Assembly (NCBI GenBank): GCA_000433095.1
Contig: HF991478.1
Span: forward strand, 16,824-38,608
Direction of reading: 5' to 3'
From: Clostridium sp. CAG:967
Lineage (GTDB): Bacteria; Cyanobacteriota; Vampirovibrionia; Gastranaerophilales; Gastranaerophilaceae
DNA: 21,785 bases
In this document: one piece after another, positions 14,451 to 20,188 of the stretch
How the letters are laid out: every line of letters begins with the position of its first letter
Position numbering within the stretch: the first letter of the stretch is position 1
Program-made: the position numbers and the translations under genes
The notes under the pieces: model-generated
Told to the model about the DNA's origin: nothing
What the model saw: only the letters and a program-made list of their open reading frames with translations
Databases searched by the model: none

Positions 14451-15209
14451 TTATTTGATGTTAAAAACAGTTTTTGCATTTTCTGTTGTAACCTGTGCGA
14501 CTTCTTCTTGCGTAATTTCTCTTAAAGAAGCAATTTCTTCTGCTACATATTTTATGTATGCAGGCTGGTTTTCTTTGCCTCTAAACGGTACAGGTGTAAG
14601 GTAAGGCGCATCTGTTTCAAGCAAAATCCTTTTAAGAGGAACAGCTTTAACTACCTCTTTCATTTTTACTGCATTTTTAAAAGTTACAACTCCGCCTATT
14701 CCTAAATAATATCCTGCTTTAACGCATTCCCGTGCAAATTCTGTACTGCCAGAAAAACAATGCATGATGACTTTTGAGCCTTTATTATATTCCTGAATAA
14801 TGTCAAATGTGTCTTTGTGTGCCTCTCTATCGTGGATATCTATAGGAAGATTTAATTCATTTGCAAGTTGAATTTGTTTTATAAATACCTCTTTTTGCAA
14901 ATCATTAAAACTTTTATCCCAATAGTAATCCAGTCCGATTTCTCCGACAGCAACTATTTTTTTATTTTTTGCACATTCTCTGATTTTATCGATAAGACTG
15001 TCATCCCAGCTTTTTGCCTCGGAAGGATGCACACCTAGCATTCCGTAAACATTTTCGTATTTATCTGTAAGCTTCATAATGTCATCTATATCTGAAGGAT
15101 AAGCTGAGGGAACTATTATTTTATCAATTCCGTTATCTTCAGCGTTTTTAATAATTTCTTCCGGGGACAAACCCTCTATCATATTTATATGTGAATGAGT
15201 ATCTATCAT
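14451..15209 (-). CDS. tatD: TatD family metal-dependent deoxyribonuclease
   Basis: Metal-dependent TIM-barrel hydrolase of the TatD DNase family (DNA repair or nucleic acid turnover in the cytosol). From the ATG at 15209 the product is 252 residues. All metal ligands are present: H5 and H7 (DTHSHIN), E90 (VGEIGLDYYW), H126 (IDIHDREAH), H150 (IMHCFSGS) and D200 (LLETDAPYLTP). A longer open frame reaches back to 15284, but those extra residues have no family similarity and run through the promoter. The ATG at 15209 places THSHIN at the usual N-terminus and lies 7 nt after a perfect extended -10. No Shine-Dalgarno is seen, so the mRNA is probably leaderless. It is divergent from gatD with promoters only about 20 bases apart. 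Confidence 0.93.
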   Translation of the reverse strand: MIDTHSHINMIEGLSPEEIIKNAEDNGIDKIIVPSAYPSDIDDIMKLTDKYENVYGMLGVHPSEAKSWDDSLIDKIRECAKNKKIVAVGEIGLDYYWDKSFNDLQKEVFIKQIQLANELNLPIDIHDREAHKDTFDIIQEYNKGSKVIMHCFSGSTEFARECVKAGYYLGIGGVVTFKNAVKMKEVVKAVPLKRILLETDAPYLTPVPFRGKENQPAYIKYVAEEIASLREITQEEVAQVTTENAKTVFNIK

Positions 15210-15216
15210 ATTACAG

Positions 15217-15225
15217 ATTATACCA
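15217..15225 (-). promoter_or_regulatory. Extended -10 promoter of tatD (leaderless start)
   Basis: Minus strand TGGTATAAT followed by exactly 7 nt and the ATG, the same element and spacing as at the DUF374 gene. It fixes the tatD start at 15209 rather than further upstream. Confidence 0.65.
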
Positions 15226-15238
15226 CGATTAAATATTG

Positions 15239-15247
15239 TGATATAAT
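15239..15247 (+). promoter_or_regulatory. Extended -10 promoter of gatD
   Basis: TGATATAAT, a perfect TGnTATAAT, ends 9 nt before the gatD ATG, so the transcript leader would be only about 3 nt. No ribosome binding site is visible. It faces the tatD promoter. Confidence 0.55.
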
Positions 15248-15256
15248 TATAACAGC

Positions 15257-15991
15257 ATGGAAGAGAGTAATTTAAAAATTTCAATAGCCCACCTTTATCC
15301 TAAGTTGTTAAATCTGTATGGAGATTTAGGCAATATTATTACACTTACAAAACGCTGTGAGTGGAGGGGAATAGAAGTCGAACTTGATGAAATCGGTATC
15401 GGGGATGATATCAGGGAGCACGATTTATATTTCATAGGCGGCGGTCAGGATAAGCAGCAGGAGGAAGTAGCCGGAGAACTTTACAAGCATAAAGATTTTC
15501 TTCATTCCGAACGTGATAATGGTGCGGTATTTTTAGGAATTTGCGGCGGTTATCAGCTATTCGGTCATTATTATCAGCCGTTTGAGGGTGAAAAACTTGT
15601 AGGTATAAGTCTTATGGATGCTTATACTGTTGCCGGTAAAAAAAGATTTATCGGAAATGTTACTGTAGAAACGGATTTTTTAACACCTGCAACTCTTGTG
15701 GGGTTTGAAAATCACAGCGGTTTAACATACGTTCAAGGGGATACAAAAGCTTTAGGAACTGTGGTTGTCGGAAACGGAAATAACGGTCAGGATAAAACAG
15801 CAGGAGGACGTTATAAAAATGTGTTCGGTACATATTTGCATGGTTCTTTACTGCCTAAAAATCCGCATTTTGCTGATTATTTAATTGAACTTGCTCTTGA
15901 AAAGCGTTACGGAAAAAAAATAAAATTATCCAAATTAGATGATGCTCTGGAATTAAAGACTCATTTTTCTTTGGTTGGAAAGGCATATTAG
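15257..15991 (+). CDS. gatD: GatD-like class I glutamine amidotransferase (lipid II isoglutaminyl synthase glutaminase subunit)
   Basis: CobB/CobQ-like glutamine amidotransferase of the GatD family. With MurT, GatD amidates the alpha-carboxyl of D-Glu in the lipid II stem peptide, supplying the ammonia. The N-terminal signature LYPKLLNLYGDLGNI (13-27) is typical, followed by FIGGGQDKQQ (59-68). The nucleophile is C96 in LGICGGYQLFG and the catalytic histidine is H195 in GTYLHGSLLPKNP. At 244 residues it is a normal length. The partner murT, usually adjacent, is not in this window: upstream is divergent tatD and downstream is gtrA, which overlaps the TAG stop by one base (TAGTG). The role in cell-wall amidation is inferred from the family. 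Confidence 0.88.
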   Translation: MEESNLKISIAHLYPKLLNLYGDLGNIITLTKRCEWRGIEVELDEIGIGDDIREHDLYFIGGGQDKQQEEVAGELYKHKDFLHSERDNGAVFLGICGGYQLFGHYYQPFEGEKLVGISLMDAYTVAGKKRFIGNVTVETDFLTPATLVGFENHSGLTYVQGDTKALGTVVVGNGNNGQDKTAGGRYKNVFGTYLHGSLLPKNPHFADYLIELALEKRYGKKIKLSKLDDALELKTHFSLVGKAY

Positions 15992-16410
15992 TGAGCAGAG
16001 CAGAAATATTGTATGACAAATGGTGTAAAATTCCCGATCAAATAAGATTTTTATTTATAGGCGGTATAAATGCAGCTTTTTCTTATATAATTTTTGCTAT
16101 AGCATTATATCTTATAGGGCAGGAGCATTACCAGATTTGCGTTGCTCTGCAGTGGATTATTTCATCAGTTTTTTCTTTTGTTAATCAAAAATTATTTGTG
16201 TTCTGTACAAAAGGCAACTGGATAAAAGAATACCTGAAATGCTGTACTACCTGGGTAGTCAGTTATATCTGCAATGCCGTAATTCTTGAAATTATTGTGA
16301 AATTTGTGACTAAAAATGTATATGTGGGGCAGTTATTCTCAATATTGTTTGCTTCTGTTGTTACATATATACTATTTAAGTATTTTGCATTCAGGCATCA
16401 TAAAAACTAG
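15991..16410 (+). CDS. GtrA family polytopic membrane protein
   Basis: Small membrane protein of the GtrA/DPMS family, thought to help move or present polyprenyl-phosphate-linked sugars for cell-surface polysaccharide. It has four hydrophobic segments at about 19-42, 47-64, 82-106 and 110-131. The family cues FLFIGGINAAFSY near the start and FKYFAFR at the end are present, and 139 residues is typical. The start codon is GTG, overlapping the gatD stop by one base, with GGAAAGG about 8-9 nt before it, so it is translationally coupled to gatD. The stop TAG abuts the stop of the convergent HTH gene with no spacer. The sugar it serves is unknown, as no glycosyltransferase gene is nearby. Confidence 0.88.
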   Translation: MSRAEILYDKWCKIPDQIRFLFIGGINAAFSYIIFAIALYLIGQEHYQICVALQWIISSVFSFVNQKLFVFCTKGNWIKEYLKCCTTWVVSYICNAVILEIIVKFVTKNVYVGQLFSILFASVVTYILFKYFAFRHHKN

Positions 16411-16647
16411 CTAGATTTCGTGTATATCAAGTTTATAACCTAATATTTCACAAATTAAAACCATTTCTGAAAATCTTAGAGACCCCTTTTCCATTTTAGC
16501 ACGTACGTTAAAGCGTGAGTACTCTTTCCCGCTTAAATCCGACATTCTTCGTGCAAGTTCTGCAATGGTTATTTTATTACGCAAAAGTAATAGTCTTACA
16601 AGTTCGTTTATATCTGTTTTTGTGTCGATGTCAATATTAATAGCCAT
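16411..16647 (-). CDS. Small helix-turn-helix (XRE-like) DNA-binding protein
   Basis: Protein of 78 residues that is mostly a helical DNA-binding domain. A helix NELVRLLLLRNK leads into TIAELARRMSDLSG, which fits helices 2-3 of a Cro/XRE fold. FNVRAKMEKGSLRFSEMVLICEILGYKLDI follows, matching the usual end of an XRE domain, where a cellular regulator normally has S-x-x-E-x-G-x-R-P-x-x-x-x-L. No sensor or dimerisation domain is attached. The ATG follows a perfect TATAAT by 6 nt without a Shine-Dalgarno, so the mRNA looks leaderless. It is divergent from the second pseudopilin, and the 127-base gap contains repeated GTTAA motifs, so it may regulate itself and that gene. That regulatory link is an inference. 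Confidence 0.75.
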   Translation of the reverse strand: MAINIDIDTKTDINELVRLLLLRNKITIAELARRMSDLSGKEYSRFNVRAKMEKGSLRFSEMVLICEILGYKLDIHEI

Positions 16648-16653
16648 TCTTAT

Positions 16654-16659
16654 ATTATA
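16654..16659 (-). promoter_or_regulatory. -10 element of the HTH gene (leaderless start)
   Basis: Minus strand TATAAT, then ATAAGA, then ATG. The 6-nt spacing would put the transcription start on the A of the start codon. The -35 region 17 nt upstream is poor. Confidence 0.5.
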
Positions 16660-16666
16660 GAATATT

Positions 16667-16753
16667 TGTTAATATATTGACATTTTAAGTTGGATATATT
16701 ATTATGTTAATAAATAATTAACAAAATAATAAATGGTTAACAATTAGTTAAGT
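16667..16753. repeat. Cluster of GTTAA motifs, candidate operator region
   Basis: Five sites of the type TGTTAAT or close variants occur in 87 bases: 16667-16673, an inverted pair TGTTAAT / ATTAACA (16705-16711 and 16717-16723, 5-base spacer), GTTAACA at 16736-16742, and AGTTAAG at 16746-16752. The inverted pair overlaps the end of the pseudopilin -10 and its start site, a good position for a repressor. AT-rich sequence makes chance occurrence possible. Confidence 0.45.
16677..16705 (+). promoter_or_regulatory. Sigma70 promoter of the second pseudopilin gene
   Basis: Perfect TTGACA (16677-16682), 17 nt, TATTAT (16700-16705, 5 of 6). Predicted start is near 16712, giving a leader of about 63 nt with AAGGAG before the ATG at 16775. 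Confidence 0.75.
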
Positions 16754-16774
16754 ATTATTAAGGAGCGCTATCTT

Positions 16775-17479
16775 ATGAAAAAAGGTTTTACTTTAGCTGA
16801 AGTACTTATTACTCTCGGGATTATCGGAATTGTAGCTGCATTAACAATGCCTGTGTTGATTTCTAGTCATCAGAAGAAAGTTGCGGTTGCGGGGTTAAAA
16901 AAGTTTTATTCAACCTTATCACAGGCAAAAATATTAGCAGAATTGGAAAATGGCGAAATGGATATGTGGACATTCCCGAATGCTAAGAATTTGGAAGAAG
17001 GGGAAGCTTTTTTTAATAATTACTTTAAGAAACATCTAAACGTGATTAGTCAATGTAAATCCATTCAAGAATGTAATTTGTATAGTGCTTCTGTACCTGT
17101 TTATATACTGAATGATGGAACGGAATTTTTATTTGCTCCAAATAGTTCTGATTCCGGTTTATATGGATCATATATTTATGTAAAAGTTGATTTGAACGGG
17201 AATAAACGCCCTAACAGGGAGGGTAGAGATATCTTTAATTTAAATATTTTTCCAAAAACTGGTGTTGTTATGTTAGGAATTATTGATGTTATTAACTCAA
17301 ATGGTGATGAGCACCTTGTGGCTGATAGGGATACTTTAAAAAATGGAGTAAAAATTAACGGAGGAAGGGATATAGCCTGCTGTAATTCAACGTGCTCAAA
17401 TACGGGGTATAAATATCTTACCTGCGGCGCATTAATACAACTAGACGGTTGGGAGATGAAAGATGATTATCCCTGGTAA
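16775..17479 (+). CDS. Type II/IV pseudopilin-like protein (second paralog)
   Basis: Protein of 234 residues with a very short prepilin leader (MKKG), then FTLAEVLITLGIIGIVAALTMP with the conserved E at +5, so it should be processed by a prepilin peptidase. The globular part has VDLNGNKRPNREGRDIF, the same acidic DxNGxxxPNxxGxDxF loop as the paralog at 13500. There are several cysteines near the C-terminus (CC, C, C) that could form disulfides, and the tail LTCGALIQLDGWEMKDDYPW is nearly the same as in the paralog. The start is supported by AAGGAG about 9 nt upstream. It has its own strong promoter and is divergent from the HTH gene. With no pilus or secretion genes here, it may be a minor pilin, a secretion pseudopilin or a stand-alone surface protein. 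Confidence 0.85.
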   Translation: MKKGFTLAEVLITLGIIGIVAALTMPVLISSHQKKVAVAGLKKFYSTLSQAKILAELENGEMDMWTFPNAKNLEEGEAFFNNYFKKHLNVISQCKSIQECNLYSASVPVYILNDGTEFLFAPNSSDSGLYGSYIYVKVDLNGNKRPNREGRDIFNLNIFPKTGVVMLGIIDVINSNGDEHLVADRDTLKNGVKINGGRDIACCNSTCSNTGYKYLTCGALIQLDGWEMKDDYPW

Positions 17480-17496
17480 ATTGATGTATGTAATAA

Positions 17497-18228
17497 CTAT
17501 TTAAGATTTTCGTCAAAAAATCCGGTGATGTACTTAAATTTTCTGATAATATCTTCTAATGACATTGTCAGTTCAACCTGATATTTATTGTCAAAAATTT
17601 GTGCTGTTTTATTCTGTAAATCAACTTTTTCAATGTTATAACAGTGCCAGTTTGTTATCCCTTTTATAAAATTATGTCCTGAACCTATTACAAAACAGTT
17701 GTTTTCTCCGCTTGCACCAATTTTTTCCAATAATTCCATAGCTTCTTTTCGTTTTGATTTAAGACTCATTCTTAAAGTTTTCTCATTTAGAACAATGGGC
17801 TTTTTCCCCGTAAAAATACCCAGAAAATTTGAAGGGCTGTTATATTCAAATTTTTCGTGGCATCCGTATAATCTGCTTGATAGCGGTTTATTATCAGGAT
17901 ATTTGGAAAGAAGTTTATTCATTGCAACTTCGATTGCTTCAATAACAGGATGCCTTGGAGGAGGGCTTTCTACAGGGTTTAAAAATTTATCCATGGGAGT
18001 AAGATCTTTAATCTCTTTTTCTGTTACGAAAAAATCTTCCACGTTTTGGTTTACGTTCTGGAAACGAATTCTAAAGTTGTTTCCTTCTCTGGCAATATTA
18101 TTCTGCAAAATTTTTCTGCCGTTTTCGCTCCTGCTCAGCGCATTTATTGAGCTTACAAGATAACAGTCGTGAAAAACCTGCTGAGAACGATTTAAACTTA
18201 ATATATCTTCAATTCCTATTGGTTTCAT
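17497..18228 (-). CDS. Putative papain/calpain-like cysteine peptidase
   Basis: I cannot assign this 243-residue protein to a named family, but its outline fits a calpain (C2)-type fold. SQQVFHDCYLVSSINALS at 15-32 matches the calpain active-site helix (DCWLL in calpains), and Q16 precedes C22 by six residues, the spacing of the oxyanion Gln and catalytic Cys in papain. H195 in NWHCYNI and N214 in IFDNKYQ fall in the right order for the His and Asn of the triad. The segment HPVIEAIEVAMNKLL (93-107) resembles the calpain stretch in which a helix precedes the second subdomain. There is no signal peptide, so it acts in the cytosol or is exported by another route. It ends 17 bases from the convergent pseudopilin gene, and its ATG lacks an obvious Shine-Dalgarno. 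Activity is inferred. Confidence 0.6.
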   Translation of the reverse strand: MKPIGIEDILSLNRSQQVFHDCYLVSSINALSRSENGRKILQNNIAREGNNFRIRFQNVNQNVEDFFVTEKEIKDLTPMDKFLNPVESPPPRHPVIEAIEVAMNKLLSKYPDNKPLSSRLYGCHEKFEYNSPSNFLGIFTGKKPIVLNEKTLRMSLKSKRKEAMELLEKIGASGENNCFVIGSGHNFIKGITNWHCYNIEKVDLQNKTAQIFDNKYQVELTMSLEDIIRKFKYITGFFDENLK

Positions 18229-18263
18229 AGTTTACGTAAAACAAGTGAAGATTAAAAATTGCC

Positions 18264-18298
18264 TAATAATAAAAAGCGGTTAATTATTTAACCGCTTT
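18264..18298 (-). terminator. Rho-independent terminator of proS, overlapping its last codons
   Basis: A perfect 11-bp stem AAAGCGGTTAA / TTAACCGCTTT (18273-18283 and 18288-18298) closes a 4-base loop, followed on the minus strand by TTTTTATTA. The upstream arm encodes the last residues of ProS and most of the stop codon falls in the loop. Confidence 0.88.
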
Positions 18299-20020
18299 AA
18301 CTATATTTATAAGTTTTTCTGTAGCTTGTTCAGGTGTATATTTTTCCTGTTCGCCTGTTTCTCTGATTTTATATTCAACAAGTCCTTCATTAATTGTTTT
18401 TCCTACAGTAACTCTATACGGAAAACCTATTAAATCAGCATCTTTGAATTTTACGCCTGCACGTTCATCACGTTCATCCAGTACAACTTCAACTCCAGCA
18501 TTTTTTAAATCTTCGTACATTTTTTCTGCAACTTTCATTTGAAGTTCGTCCTTAATGTTAACGGGAACAATAACTACATGGTAAGGTGCAATTGCTAAAG
18601 GCCACTTGATACCGTGTTCATCATAATGAGCTTCAACAGCAGCAGCAGCTGTTCTTGAAATACCTATACCGTAACATCCCATTACGTAAGGATGAGTTTT
18701 GCCGTTTACATCAGTATATACCGCATTCATCGGTTTAGAATATTTTGTGCCGAGTTTGAAGATGTTGCCGACCTCAATACCTTTTGTAACCAATAAAGGT
18801 TTTCCGCATTCCGGGCAAAGTTCTCCACGTTGTACAAGTCTTATATCGGCATATTTAATTTCTGAAATACCCAAATCGGATAAATTTGCTCCAACTAAGT
18901 GTTTATCTGTTTCGTTTATACCAACAACAAAGTTTTTCATATCACGTACGGTTTCATCAGCAATAATAGGAACATCTTTCATTCCTTTCGGACCGATGAA
19001 GCCGGGTACTGCATCAAATCCTTTTTCAGCCATAAGTTCAGCTATTTCGGCAGAAGATGCTATTCTGATATCAATGCCGCCAAGAGCGTTCATTAATTTA
19101 GTTTCTTCAACTGCTTTATCAGCTCTTATTAAAGCCATTACAGGTTTTTTATCAACTATGTATACTAAAGATTTTAAAATCAATGTATCAGGAATATTTA
19201 AAAATTCGCTTAATTCTTCAATTGAGTGTGTATTAGGTGTATCAATTACTTTTGTTTCAGAGAAATACTCTTTTCCGTCAACAACAGCTTGTGGTAATTT
19301 TGATACTGCGTGGTTGGAATTTGCAGAATAATCGCAGGTATCGCAATAGAAAACATCATTCTCGCCTGCATCTGTATCCGTAATTACCATAAATTCGTGC
19401 GAAACGCTTCCGCCTATTGCTCCGGAATCTGATTGAACCATTTTTGTATCAAGACCGCATCTTTCAAAAATTCTTTTGTAAGCTTTAGCCATATTTTCAT
19501 ATTCTTTATCAAGTCCTGCTTCATCAATATCAAAACTGTAAGCATCTTTCATAATGAATTCACGTCCTCGTAAAAGTCCGTAGCGGGGTCTGACTTCATC
19601 TCTGAATTTTGATTGGATTTGATATAAATTTACCGGTAATTGTTTGTATGATTTTAATCCGTCACGTGCAATTGATGTAATAATTTCTTCGTGAGTTGGT
19701 CCAAGGCACATTTCTCTGTCGTGTCGGTCTTTTAAACGCATTAATTCACGTCCGTAAACTTCCCATCTGCCTGATTCTTCCCATAACTCTTTGGGCTGAA
19801 CAAAAGGCATCAAAAGTTCCTGTGCACCTGCATTATCCATTTCTTCTCTAACAATGTTTTCGACTTTTTTTAATACTCTCCACATCAAGGGAAGATAGTT
19901 ATATACACCTGAGGTTAACTTTCTTATATAACCCGCTCTTGCAAGCATTTTATGAGAAACTACTTCTGCATCTGAAGGAAATTCTCTCAGGGTTTGTACA
20001 AACAATTTAGACATTTTCAT
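18284..20020 (-). CDS. proS: Prolyl-tRNA synthetase, bacterial type with editing (INS) domain
   Basis: Class II aminoacyl-tRNA synthetase that charges tRNA-Pro in the cytosol. The 578 residues fit the bacterial ProS architecture. The catalytic core has GPTHEE at 107-112 and motif 2 FRDEVRPRYGLLRGREF at 139-155. An INS editing domain lies roughly between 230 and 400, including LILKSLVYIVD with the conserved lysine and GFIGPKGMKDVPIIAD. Motif 3 appears as GCYGIGISRTAAAAVE, and an anticodon-binding domain forms the C-terminus. Paired cysteines (CDTC, CPEC) flank the insertion as in many relatives. An ATG occurs two codons in, but the first ATG is better spaced from AGAGG. The promoter is upstream and the terminator overlaps the end, so it is a single-gene unit. 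Confidence 0.97.
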   Translation of the reverse strand: MKMSKLFVQTLREFPSDAEVVSHKMLARAGYIRKLTSGVYNYLPLMWRVLKKVENIVREEMDNAGAQELLMPFVQPKELWEESGRWEVYGRELMRLKDRHDREMCLGPTHEEIITSIARDGLKSYKQLPVNLYQIQSKFRDEVRPRYGLLRGREFIMKDAYSFDIDEAGLDKEYENMAKAYKRIFERCGLDTKMVQSDSGAIGGSVSHEFMVITDTDAGENDVFYCDTCDYSANSNHAVSKLPQAVVDGKEYFSETKVIDTPNTHSIEELSEFLNIPDTLILKSLVYIVDKKPVMALIRADKAVEETKLMNALGGIDIRIASSAEIAELMAEKGFDAVPGFIGPKGMKDVPIIADETVRDMKNFVVGINETDKHLVGANLSDLGISEIKYADIRLVQRGELCPECGKPLLVTKGIEVGNIFKLGTKYSKPMNAVYTDVNGKTHPYVMGCYGIGISRTAAAAVEAHYDEHGIKWPLAIAPYHVVIVPVNIKDELQMKVAEKMYEDLKNAGVEVVLDERDERAGVKFKDADLIGFPYRVTVGKTINEGLVEYKIRETGEQEKYTPEQATEKLINIVKAVK

Positions 20021-20053
20021 AATATATTTTCCTCTTATACTTTTTATTTTTTA

Positions 20054-20062
20054 ATTTTAGCA
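20054..20062 (-). promoter_or_regulatory. Extended -10 promoter of proS
   Basis: Minus strand TGCTAAAAT, an extended -10 (TGnTAAAAT), gives a start near 20047 and a leader of about 27 nt containing AGAGG. No clear -35 and no T-box-like structure were seen in this short leader. Confidence 0.45.
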
Positions 20063-20113
20063 TAAAAAAACAGCGGATGAATTTAATATTTCTTAATATA
20101 ATCGCTTAAATAT

Positions 20114-20140
20114 TAAAGTATTTTTTCATTTGTCCGATAT
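20114..20140 (+). promoter_or_regulatory. Sigma28-like promoter before the large right-edge gene
   Basis: TAAA, 15 nt, TCCGATAT matches the FliA consensus (TAAA-N15-GCCGATAA) at all but two positions. Predicted start is near 20148, about 40 nt before the ATG at 20189. No flagellar gene is in the window, so an alternative sigma factor is an inference. Confidence 0.35.
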
Positions 20141-20188
20141 AGGTGTTGAAGTGTAAACCAAGAAGCAAGAAAAAGAAAGGCGGTCAAG

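Noticed and set aside
14334..14525. Plus-strand open frame across the G10 tract
   Set aside because: It is antisense to the tatD end and to the C-tract frame, has no ribosome binding site, and its sequence has no recognisable features.
15210..15284. N-terminal extension of tatD to 15284
   Set aside because: The added residues do not resemble TatD, run through the tatD and gatD promoters, and would displace the conserved THSHIN from the N-terminus.
18699..19331. Long plus-strand frame inside proS
   Set aside because: It is fully antisense to the well-conserved proS editing domain and has no plausible start signals. Several similar antisense frames in dacB, clpX, tlyA and the pseudopilin were dropped for the same reason.
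20021..20188. T-box or other riboswitch before proS
   Set aside because: The predicted leader is only about 27 nt and contains no T-box core or long stem; the rest of the gap is AT-rich with only the promoters described.
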